Origin: Pavlovales sp. CCMP2436
Taxonomy: Eukaryota; Haptophyta; Pavlovophyceae; Pavlovales
Direction: 5' to 3'
NCBI GenBank assembly: GCA_026770615.1
Contig: MU631823.1
Coordinates: 43,807-73,386, forward strand
Length of the DNA: 29,580 nt
In this document: positions 22,747-29,580 of the stretch, one piece after another
Layout of the letters: every line of letters starts with the position of its first letter
How positions within the stretch are numbered: position 1 is the stretch's first letter
Notes under the pieces: generated by a model
What the model was told of the DNA's origin: nothing
What the model saw: the letters and a program-made list of their open reading frames with translations, nothing else
Databases searched by the model: none
Made by a program: the position numbers and the translations under genes

Positions 22747-22959
22747 ATGAGCATCACGGGGCTTCCTGCGGTGGCGCCGGACACGATGGTGCACCTCGCT
22801 TTCGTGGCACTCTTCGTCGTGATCGCCGGCTCGGTGAACACCCCTAAGATAGAGATGGTGGTCGACCTGCGTGCGTTGCTGCACGCAAACGGCTTCCGTA
22901 CCTTCAAGGTGCTGGAGCAGGCTGCCCAGTTGCGCCAGCCCGAACCCCCCATACATTAA
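22747..22959 (+). CDS. Small GC-rich ORF with one hydrophobic segment, host
   Basis: A 70-residue frame begins MSITGLPAVAPDTMVHLAFV. It has strong third-position GC bias, like the host SNF2 gene and unlike the viral genes. Residues 15-29 (VHLAFVALFVVIAGS) could be a membrane segment or signal anchor, followed by EMVVDLRALLHANGFRTFKV. An in-frame TGA at 22729 precedes it. A splice acceptor-like TCGCAG lies at about 22711-22716, so it may be the last exon of a longer gene. The product is not recognised. Confidence 0.4.
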   Translation: MSITGLPAVAPDTMVHLAFVALFVVIAGSVNTPKIEMVVDLRALLHANGFRTFKVLEQAAQLRQPEPPIH

Positions 22960-23319
22960 TATAATTCATTTATTTTTGCAATCGCAATCCCCCCTCTCCG
23001 CCCCTTTCCTGCCCCTTTCCCCCCCCCTCCCCCCCACACACCACAGCCACCCATCCGGACTATCCCTATCCCCCAATCCCCTAACATACCAACGCACGAA
23101 TATAGAATCACGCGTCGTGCCGAATATGAGCATTGATATCAATACCATAATACTCGCAGGGATAACCACCCGCGCACGCTCACTGCGCGTGGGAAGTCCG
23201 CGCAACAGCCGGGGGAGGTATATGCATCTAAGACGCTGTAGATGCTGCATTGTGTGTAAGTTTCTAGTTAAACGTCCGTCCCCGGGAGGATCTCACTGGA
23301 TTTAAGTGTTGAAAAACAC
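22960..23319. other. Host intergenic region
   Basis: C-rich low-complexity sequence (22985-23050), then mixed sequence. Short open frames on both strands have no support. Confidence 0.5.
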
Positions 23320-23673
23320 TCAGATCCAGGAGGGATCCACCCTGAGCACACGGATACCGTCCCCACCGCTGATCAGTTCAGCCACACGAAGATCGACGAT
23401 TGACAACTCTCGACTGGCGCGCTGACCGACCTCCACTGCTCTCCCTCGCGTTGTCTGAAAATGCAGCACCGTCTGCAAGCGCGGCCCACCTTCGCGCATC
23501 AAACAATACTTTTTCGCTAGCCTGGCTCGCATACGTTGAGATTTTTCCCCGGGGGGCAAAAACCACAAATATGCGCGGCTTATTTGCTGGCCCATTCTAT
23601 CCCACCCATTGACGGGGGTGGGCCTCGGGCGCAGGACTTTGGGGTTCGGGGTGTGGCGGGCTTGCTGGCTCAT
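23320..23673 (-). CDS. Possible host or retroelement ORF (117 codons)
   Basis: This minus-strand frame begins at an ATG that overlaps the TGA of the upstream frame (ATGA at 23670-23673). It reads as protein-like: QISRAYLWFLPPGEKSQRMR, then LQTVLHFQTTRGRAVEVGQR and SIVDLRVAELISGGDGIRVL. I recognise no domain. An overlapping stop-start is unusual for a spliced host gene and more typical of retroelement ORF pairs. The end may be an exon border and not a true C-terminus. Confidence 0.3.
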   Translation of the reverse strand: MSQQARHTPNPKVLRPRPTPVNGWDRMGQQISRAYLWFLPPGEKSQRMRARLAKKYCLMREGGPRLQTVLHFQTTRGRAVEVGQRASRELSIVDLRVAELISGGDGIRVLRVDPSWI

Positions 23674-24317
23674 GTTTGCGTTTTGAAGACTGAGCTTGCT
23701 GTCTCATGTTTGGTTTTAGATTTTTTGTCGCCCGAGTGGTGTGACAGCGTGGGTGACTGGCCGGTTTCAAAGGCCCGTTTGGTTGCTGAGCGCAGTGTGC
23801 GTGAGTGGTGCATGAATATGTCGGACTTGTCATGGATCAGTGCGTGCATGCGTGACGGGCCTGCTGCGGATTCGTGGTTTATAGCGGGACTGGCTGGTCC
23901 TGTTTTGAATTCGGTGGGACTGGCTGCTCCTGGTAGTAATGAGGTTTTGGTTCGAGACGGTCTCTGGTTGGGTTTTACCACGTTTGATGTGAGTAAGCCT
24001 TGCTGGCCTCGGCTGAGCCTGAGGGTGGGCTTCGGCTGCATGGAGGGTATGGTCGGGTTTACACCTTTTAATGAATCTTCATTATTCGTAGGTTGGTTGT
24101 GCATCAGGCATCTTCGTTTGGCAGGGGTGGTCAGGGCACGGGTATCCGTTGGGGGTATGGGCTCTTGCTGTATAGGTGGTATGGCCGTTGGGGATATGGG
24201 CTCATACTGAGCGATGCTGTTCGTTGGGGGTATAGGCTCATACCGCAGAAATGGTATAGCTGCTGGTGCTTCGATTTGGGCGATGCTGTCCGTTAGGGGT
24301 ATGGGCTCATACTGCAT
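23670..24317 (-). CDS. Possible disordered protein with YEPIPPT-type repeats
   Basis: This 215-residue minus-strand frame has N-terminal repeats of the form YEPIPPTNSIAQ (about residues 3-60), encoded by a minisatellite. A Ser/Pro/Lys-rich, probably disordered part follows, ending KHETASSVFKTQT. The codon pattern is more protein-like than the plus-strand frame opposite. An upstream minus-strand stretch (24853 to about 24620, MPRPSKDSCVKGAKIKKEAV onward) may be an earlier exon. Identity unknown. Confidence 0.3.
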   Translation of the reverse strand: MQYEPIPLTDSIAQIEAPAAIPFLRYEPIPPTNSIAQYEPISPTAIPPIQQEPIPPTDTRALTTPAKRRCLMHNQPTNNEDSLKGVNPTIPSMQPKPTLRLSRGQQGLLTSNVVKPNQRPSRTKTSLLPGAASPTEFKTGPASPAINHESAAGPSRMHALIHDKSDIFMHHSRTLRSATKRAFETGQSPTLSHHSGDKKSKTKHETASSVFKTQT

Positions 24318-24395
24318 AGATGGTATGGCCGTTGGTGCTTCGTTTTGGGCGATGCTGTCTGTTGGGGGGTATGGGCTCCTGCTGCAGGAGGTAAA
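24140..24395. repeat. Minisatellite of about 60-70 bp units
   Basis: Units of the type GG(T/G)ATGGGCTC(A/C)T-ACTG-GGCGATGCTGT-CGTTGGGG are repeated about four times with internal variation. On the minus strand they encode YEPIPPT-like repeats. Confidence 0.8.
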
Positions 24396-25282
24396 TAGTA
24401 ATAGTCGTATAAAATAAGTATATACAAATTTGCGCGATTAGGGCTGCGGAGGCGGCCCACGACCGCCCTGAGAGCCGCAAGACCATCAGCGTGGGGCGCT
24501 GCGCGACCCCGCTTTTGCTCGCGCGGCCGCTGTATGTCGGGGCTAGCCTCCACCTTACGCTCACACTGGTCAGGGGGCTGCGCCCCCCCCCCCACACACA
24601 CTGGGGGGGGGTCTGCGCCAAATCCCTGAACAACCAGTAACGCACATTGAATAGTAACTGGTTTGCGATGAACTATGTTGCGACTAGTTCGTTGACGAGC
24701 ATCTTTCCGACCTCCGGTGTACAACGGGTCTCTCCGACCTATCCTGTCCATCTCGGCGTCGCGATCGCCACCAGGACTTTGACATTTCGGGCTGACTGCT
24801 TCCTTTTTAATCTTCGCACCCTTTACGCAAGAATCTTTCGAAGGCCTGGGCATTTCTGCCGTGCTGAACCGCGCTCTCTGCATTTCTCCGCCGCGGGCGG
24901 TCGCCTCACGCCTGCAGCAATTTTGTTACGAATCTGCTGCTTTCCCTGATTTTCATCCAACGCGTAAATAAGTATGGGAACCAGATCGAATATCGGCACG
25001 AGCAGTCGAGCAGTCGAGCAGTCGAGAAGTCTGAGCAACTTCCCCCCCCCCTCCCCCAGACGCATGCTATTATTTATTAATTCATTTGTTTTTGTTTATT
25101 ATTCTTTCATTTACGTGATTTTTTTTATGTTAAGCGCTGTACTCCCCCCCACCCCGCCCACTGACACACACTGACACACTCACACAGAAATACATATATA
25201 TTAGCGGCTTAGCATGGCACACACAGAAATAAATCATTGGTCTTTGACTTTGAAAGTGTAGGCGGTGGCGAAAGTGCTAGCG
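24396..25282. other. Host intergenic region with low-complexity tracts
   Basis: It contains a C-tract/G-tract hairpin (about 24584-24611), AGCAGTCG-type short repeats (25003-25028), C-tracts (25043-25056, 25145-25152) and CACTGACACA repeats. The minus-strand stretch 24620-24853 may be coding. The rest shows nothing I can support. Confidence 0.5.
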
Positions 25283-25289
25283 CTATGAC

Positions 25290-25402
25290 TGATTGGGATT
25301 CAAGCTGGCGTCTGACTGTTCTGAACGTTGTGCTGGTCTGCGCGCTGCGTCGCCCATCACCTGCCGTTTGCCCTAGTTGGCTGCGATGGCTTGGGCGCTG
25401 AC
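25290..25402 (+). repeat. Dispersed repeat, copy 4 (3' truncated)
   Basis: GGGATTCAAGCTGGCGTCTGACTG and following sequence match copies 3 and 5 up to GGCTTGGGCGC at about 25399, then diverge into CTGACTCTCATGACTG. It lies about 530 bp upstream of the SNF2 gene start. Confidence 0.85.
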
Positions 25403-25930
25403 TCTCATGACTGTACTTGACGTCATGTACAGCAACAGCACAAACTCGAGTGAAGACTGCCGTGTGGCTGGCCTGCGCTCGTCTGCTGCATAGTGCCTAG
25501 CGCCCCGGGCAAGTATGCGACGCCAACTGTTTGGCCATTTGAAGGGCATTCTCCGCGATGAATGTGAGCCTGATTGCCCGGGGCTGCATAGCTGGGCCCT
25601 CAACAGTGCTGTACTGCTGTGTGCTATACGCTGCCAGACCGAATGACTGTGCGTTCGGGCAGCGCCCTCGACCGGGCGCCCCGGCCCTCCCGGGTTAGTT
25701 TGTGGTCCATGAACATCTTTTAAAAAGTGACCCTTGCCTCCCGCTCTCGCTCTCACCGGGGACGCTTGGCTGGCCCGTCCTTCGGTGTGCACAGAACCAC
25801 GTGACATCAAGCTGGCGGTTGCCATCGATCGTCCTGCATCGAGCTCAGGTCCTCCGCTCCGCGCCAACGCTCGGCGTCTCAGCCCTCACTCCGTTCTCTC
25901 CCGCTTCCATCCGTGGGACGCCGGCCCGGG
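25403..25930. other. Upstream region of the SNF2-family gene
   Basis: GC-rich, mixed sequence with no further gene. It should contain the promoter and 5' leader of the gene starting at 25931. No TATA-like box stands out. Confidence 0.45.
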
Positions 25931-28900
25931 ATGTCTGACAACCCGCTGGCCATCCTCTTCGGGTGGGCCCAGCCTTCGCAGAGCGCACCACCACCTGCTC
26001 CCGCGCCGGCGGCGCCGGGTGCTGCCGCCACAAGCACGTCGCGCGCGGCTGGCGCCGACCCCGCGACGCGCTACGTGTCCCCGCCGCAGCCGCGTGTGCC
26101 CACTTCGCTCGCGCTGATGCGCTCGTCGTCCTCGCAGCAGCCCACCCCATTCGAGGTAATGTTCTCCGGGCTGTCCGCTCCGCCCGCGCCACCGAGCGCA
26201 GCTCGCGCCCTGGGCTCGGACGACGAGACCGAGCCCGAGGAAGCACGCATGCCCTCCAAACGCGGTGCAGCCTCCACCTCGAAGTCGGGGGCTGCGGGCA
26301 GCGCTGCCGCTGCTGCCTCTCTTCCCGGAATTCCCGGGAATGGGGATTTCCCGGGAATTCCGGGAAGTGCGGGAAGTGTAATTCTGGGAATTCCGGGGTC
26401 TGACTCGGACTTTGAGTACGACCTATATGGTATATTTTTATATATTTATCACTATATGACATGGCCTGGAGGGGTTCCTAGGTGTTCAGAGGTGCGGCGC
26501 CCTGAGAACACTATGTCTATATATATATATATGTACATATGTATATATGTGTGTGTATATACATATAGGCCCCTCGATGAGCAAGCGCGCCAAGACGCTC
26601 GACGCCGCCGCCCCTCGCCTGCGCCTCGCCGACCTACAGCCCGAGCCTGACGGCGAGGAGGACGACGATCTGGACTGGCTTGACAACGGGACGACCTACG
26701 ATGACGAGGAGACGCGCGCGGCGGACGAGCGGGCGGAGCTGGGCTACCCTGCGCTGGTAAGTGGCAACTTTCTATACCTATATCTATATTTATATATTAA
26801 CCCCCCCCCCCGCGCGCGCCCCCACTGACCGTATAAATAGACGAGCGGGCGGAGCTGGGCTGCCCTGCGCTGGTATAAATTTTATTCTTGATGGGGATTC
26901 AAGCTGGCGTCTGACTGTTCTGAATGTTGTGCTGGTCTAAGCGCTGCGTCGCCCATTGCCTGCTGCGTGCCTTAGTCGGCTGCGCTGGCTTGGGCGCCAC
27001 CGCGCGTGCAATTACATATTGCAGAATATAAAAAACTTACTTGGACACTGCGGGTTCTGTCTTCCCTTCCACCTTCCCCACCAACAGTAATATATTGATC
27101 TATACATCTATACCTTTATTTATTTATATCTGCATCTAGGCGGCAACTTGAGCTTGTGCATTAACTGACCCCCCCCCGCCCCTCCTCCCCCTCCCCCCTC
27201 CCCCCCCCGCCCCCGCTGGCCGTATACATATACCTTTATATACAAGCCCTAGCTCCAGCCCTAACCCCATATTATAACCTCCAGGCCCTAGATCCTGTTT
27301 CTGGCTGTTTCAATAAATTTCATACGTGCACAGAGTCCAAAAAAAAACAAAAAACTCGGCAGCTGTGCAGGCTAGCCTTAAATCCTATTTCTGGTTAAAC
27401 TTTAAAATGACTGGGAATACAGTGGGGGTGGATAGGGGTGAGTGGTTGGTGGGGATGGATGGGGGTGGGTGGGGGGGTGGGGGGGGGGCAGTGGGTGTGC
27501 TCCAACCTCACTTCATATTACTTTGAAAAATACGTGTAAAATAATGATATTAAAAGGACATCTCAACAAAGCCAGTCGCCCCGAACGAGGAGCTGCGGCT
27601 CGAACCGGCGGCGGGGAACGGGCAGGTTGGCGTGCTACCTGGGCACATCAATCAGTACCTGCGAGACTACCAGAAGGAGGTCTGCTTCCAATGCTTCTTT
27701 ATTATTTACAATAAAAAAAATCACATCAAAAAAATGCTGCGAGATTACCAGAAGGAGGTAGGTCTTTTAATAATATTTCTTTAGACATTACCCAAACTTG
27801 CAGTCCTCGGGCATGACCTATTTAGAATCATAATAGTTCTTTTAACGTCCTCCGACTTGCAGCCCGAAGGCGTTCGGATGACCTACCTATTGTATAAATA
27901 AAATAAATAAAATGCAGTAATAATACTTGCGATACTTCCGGAAGGAGGAAGGGCGTGGGCGGGAGGTTTATTATAATAGTTCTTTCAACGTTTCCCGACT
28001 TGCAGCCCGAAGGCATGACATAGCTACATTTTATTTCATTTTTTGAGTGCGATTTCGAGTCTCGTAACTTTATTTAAAACTTCATAACTTCTTTTAGGGA
28101 GTCAAATTTCTCTGGCGGGCCTACGCGGGCGACCAGGGCGCTCTGCTTGCTGATGAGATGGGCCTGGGGAAAACCGTACAGGTGCGTGGGCGTGCATGTG
28201 TGCGTGTGTGTGCATGTGTGTGTGCGTGTGTGTTGAGCTCAATGTTGGTCGCCTTTCGTCTGCCTGCTGCCACCTACATTTCTTGTCTGGGGGAAAGGTT
28301 CGGCTCCGCTTTGTCGGGCGGCGGCCTTGCTCTGTGTCCTTCGGCTGGTTTTCTGTAGTTGTGTTTTAGTGCTTGATCGTGTTGCCCGTTTGTGATTAGT
28401 TTATTTTTATTATTTACTCTACTTATAAAAAATTAACTTTGATATAATATTCAGGCGGTGTGCTTCCTGATCGCCATGTTTGGAAAAACGGCAACTCCTG
28501 CTGATCAGCGCCCGCCGCCGCCGCCGCAGCAGCAAATACCTGTCGGCGGTACCTATCATCCTCTAAAAAAAGAAAAAGAAAATGAAAATAAAAATTGAGT
28601 CCGCCACCCACCGTCTGCTGCCCCATTTGTTTTTAAGTAAGTCGTAGCGAAATAAAAAATAAAAAATGAGAGGAGTAAGTAAGCCCGAGTCACCTTACAT
28701 CCATCACAACTCCCCTCCCTTAAATTTGGCACAGAGGCAACGCGAGCTTTTTTTTAGAGGGAGAGGGGGGGGGATAGCTCCATCGATCATGCCCCCCCCC
28801 CCCCCCCCCCCCCCCCCACAACACACAGTGCCTCCCAAGCTGGCGATTGTGGTCTGCCCCACATCTGTGATGGCGCAATGGCAACGCGAGCTTAAAACGT

Positions 28901-28974
28901 GGTCCTTCTTCAAAGTGGCAATTGCGCACGGACCTAACAGGGAGAAGGTATTGCCCCCCCCGAATGTAATATGT

Positions 28975-29024
<50 letters not shown>

Positions 29025-29569
29025 GGGTGACGCAGCGCTTAGACCAGCACAACTTTCAGGACAGTCAGACGCCAACTTAAATCCTTATTAATAATATATA
29101 TATTTATATCGGCCGACTCGAAGGAGGTGCTCGTCTGACTGCCGTTTTTTTTTTTTTAAGTTATATTATATCTGATTCTATTACTGATAGGTATCAAATG
29201 CATATGATATCTTATTGTTCAGGCCCTGGTCGACGCGAAGGAACGGCGCGTGGAGGTGCTTGTCTGACTGCCCGTCTTTTTTCTTTTTTTTTTAAGCCAT
29301 TTTTTTTCTGATTATCTTACTGATAAGGGTCAAATGCATATGCTTCCTCATCATCCACCACTTCTTCCAGCACCCCACTTCGGCGTAGCGCGTAGGAGCC
29401 TGCGTCAGAGCGCTAATCGCTCAGCTCGACTTGAACTTAAAACACCGCCAGCCCGAACACCCCTTCATTGATATCTTATTGTTCAGGCACTGGCCGACGC
29501 GAAGGAGCGGCGCGTGGAGGTGCTCGTCTGCTCCTACTGCCTGCTCACAAGCGAAGCGGCCACTCTCAG
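25931..29569 (+). CDS. SNF2-family DNA-dependent ATPase, ERCC6L2/RAD26-like (5' part, seven exons, runs off the window)
   Basis: Exons that join in phase at GT-AG borders are 25931-26429, 26569-26756, 27572-27679, 28098-28181, 28455-28548, 28829-28947 and 29487-29569 (continuing). Exon 1 encodes a Pro/Ala/Ser-rich disordered N-terminus with GIPG repeats. Exon 2 encodes an acidic region (EEDDDLDWLDNG). Exon 3 ends GHINQYLRDYQKE. Exon 4 carries motif I, LLADEMGLGKTVQ. Exon 5 has AVCFLIAMFG and a Pro/Gln insert. Exon 6 has motif Ia, LAIVVCPTSVMAQWQRELKT. Exon 7 reads KERRVEVLVCSYCLLTSEAA. The order and the 'W-F-V-HG...AK-EV' spacing are closest to the ERCC6L2/RAD26-like branch of SNF2 translocases, which act in DNA repair; the subfamily is a judgement by eye. 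Introns hold partial exon copies and a dispersed repeat. Confidence 0.8.
26318..26398 (+). repeat. Self-complementary GGGAATTCC/CCCGGGAAT repeats in exon 1
   Basis: TTCCCGGAATTCCCGGGAAT and related strings recur about five times and are largely palindromic. In the gene's frame they encode GIPG repeats. The tract could fold into hairpins at DNA or RNA level. Confidence 0.8.
26841..26876 (+). repeat. Partial copy of the end of SNF2 exon 2 within intron 2
   Basis: ACGAGCGGGCGGAGCTGGGC plus TGCCCTGCGCTG|GTATAA repeats the last 33 bases of exon 2 (26724-26756) with one change. It is preceded by ATAAATAG and followed by GT, so it has the form of a micro-exon. It probably arose by duplication of the exon end. 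Confidence 0.85.
26886..27006 (+). repeat. Dispersed repeat, copy 5, in SNF2 intron 2
   Basis: GATGGGGATTCAAGCTGGCG to GGCTTGGGCGCCACCGCG, close to copy 3 over its whole length but lacking the outer GATGATCTGCTGG part. Confidence 0.85.
27171..27218 (+). repeat. C-rich low-complexity tract in intron 2
   Basis: C-runs interrupted by G or T. A G-rich counterpart follows at 27425-27490 in the same intron. No gene. Confidence 0.85.
27659..27948 (+). repeat. Repeated copies of the SNF2 exon 3 end
   Basis: CTGCGAGACTACCAGAAGGAG ends exon 3 at 27659-27679. It recurs at 27737-27757 with one change and is followed by GTAGGT, a better donor than the GTCTGC after the first copy. A degenerate third copy (TACTTGCGATACTTCCGGAAG) is at 27924-27944. 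Two further related blocks (AATAGTTCTTT-AACGT, CTTGCAG-CC) repeat between 27797 and 28022. Confidence 0.85.
28793..28817 (+). repeat. Poly-C tract before SNF2 exon 6
   Basis: An uninterrupted run of about 25 C lies just upstream of the acceptor ACACAG at 28823-28828. It may serve as the pyrimidine tract of the intron. Confidence 0.9.
28978..29022 (+). repeat. (AT)n microsatellite
   Basis: About 22 AT dinucleotides in the intron after exon 6. Confidence 0.95.
29027..29090 (-). repeat. Dispersed repeat, copy 6 (partial)
   Basis: GTGACGCAGCGCTTAGACCA through ACAGTCAGACGCCAACTTAA matches the TACTGATAGGG-proximal half of the repeat on the minus strand. It directly adjoins the AT microsatellite. 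Confidence 0.8.
29108..29345 (+). repeat. Two decayed partial copies of SNF2 exon 7
   Basis: The segment GCGTGGAGGTGCT(T/C)GTCTG of exon 7 (29487-29569) has an upstream copy at 29222-29268, preceded by TTCAG and ending in a stop (GTCTGA). A shorter copy is at about 29110-29137 (CTCGAAGGAGGTGCTCGTCTGA). Each is followed by CTGCC(C)GT, a T-tract, and TTACTGATA-GG-TCAAATGCATATG, so the duplicated unit is roughly 115 bp. Confidence 0.8.
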
Positions 29570-29580
29570 GTGACCGACCC

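Noticed and set aside
23536..24210. Plus-strand ORF of 224 codons
   Set aside because: It begins with a non-ATG codon and has a Trp/Cys/Gly-rich composition expected of an antisense frame. The minus strand reads more like protein.

Overview
The window looks like nuclear DNA of a unicellular eukaryote, probably an alga or other protist, carrying an integrated and partly decayed polinton-like virus (PLV). The evidence for a eukaryotic host is a GC-rich gene on the right (25931 to the window end) whose seven recognisable exons join in phase at GT-AG introns, plus dispersed repeats, microsatellites and long homopolymer tracts. The host species cannot be named from this sequence.

Layout. Positions 1-2660 are left host flank: a dispersed repeat family, a 96-bp tandem repeat, a CG-rich hairpin and no convincing gene. 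Positions 2661-21535 (18,875 bp) are the viral element. It is bounded by 812-bp terminal inverted repeats (2661-3472 and 20724-21535) that pair base for base without net indels. Positions 21536-25930 are right host flank: a repeat matching one in the left flank, a small GC-rich ORF, and a possible minus-strand gene. Positions 25931-29580 hold the 5' part of a SNF2-family ATPase gene, resembling the ERCC6L2/RAD26-like branch.

Inside the element the gene set is that of a PLV. The morphogenesis block has the major capsid protein, a small amphipathic virion-type protein and the penton/minor capsid protein on the minus strand. A proline-rich protein and the FtsK/HerA-type packaging ATPase are on the plus strand. 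A plus-strand block follows: a large proline-rich protein of unknown role, three surface/attachment-type genes (two with discoidin-like F5/8 type C modules) and a lipase-like protein. The replication block is on the minus strand. It consists of a transposon-virus polymerase (TVpol) fused in one frame to a superfamily 1 helicase and a CoiA-like nuclease domain, then a four-cysteine zinc-finger protein and a GIY-YIG nuclease. I see no retroviral-type integrase, adenovirus-type protease or protein-primed PolB. Several minus-strand genes share an upstream element, AATATCT-spacer-AGTACA, that looks like a viral promoter.

The element is decaying. The TVpol-helicase frame is cut by one in-frame TAG and the ATPase by one in-frame TGA. 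The first attachment gene is frameshifted by a 35-bp tandem duplication and the third by an 89-bp tandem duplication. The second has no ATG and carries a frameshift near its 3' end. The lipase motif reads GHTLGG, with threonine where serine is expected. All three stop codons also end intact genes here, so altered decoding is unlikely. The capsid genes, zinc-finger gene and GIY-YIG gene remain open.
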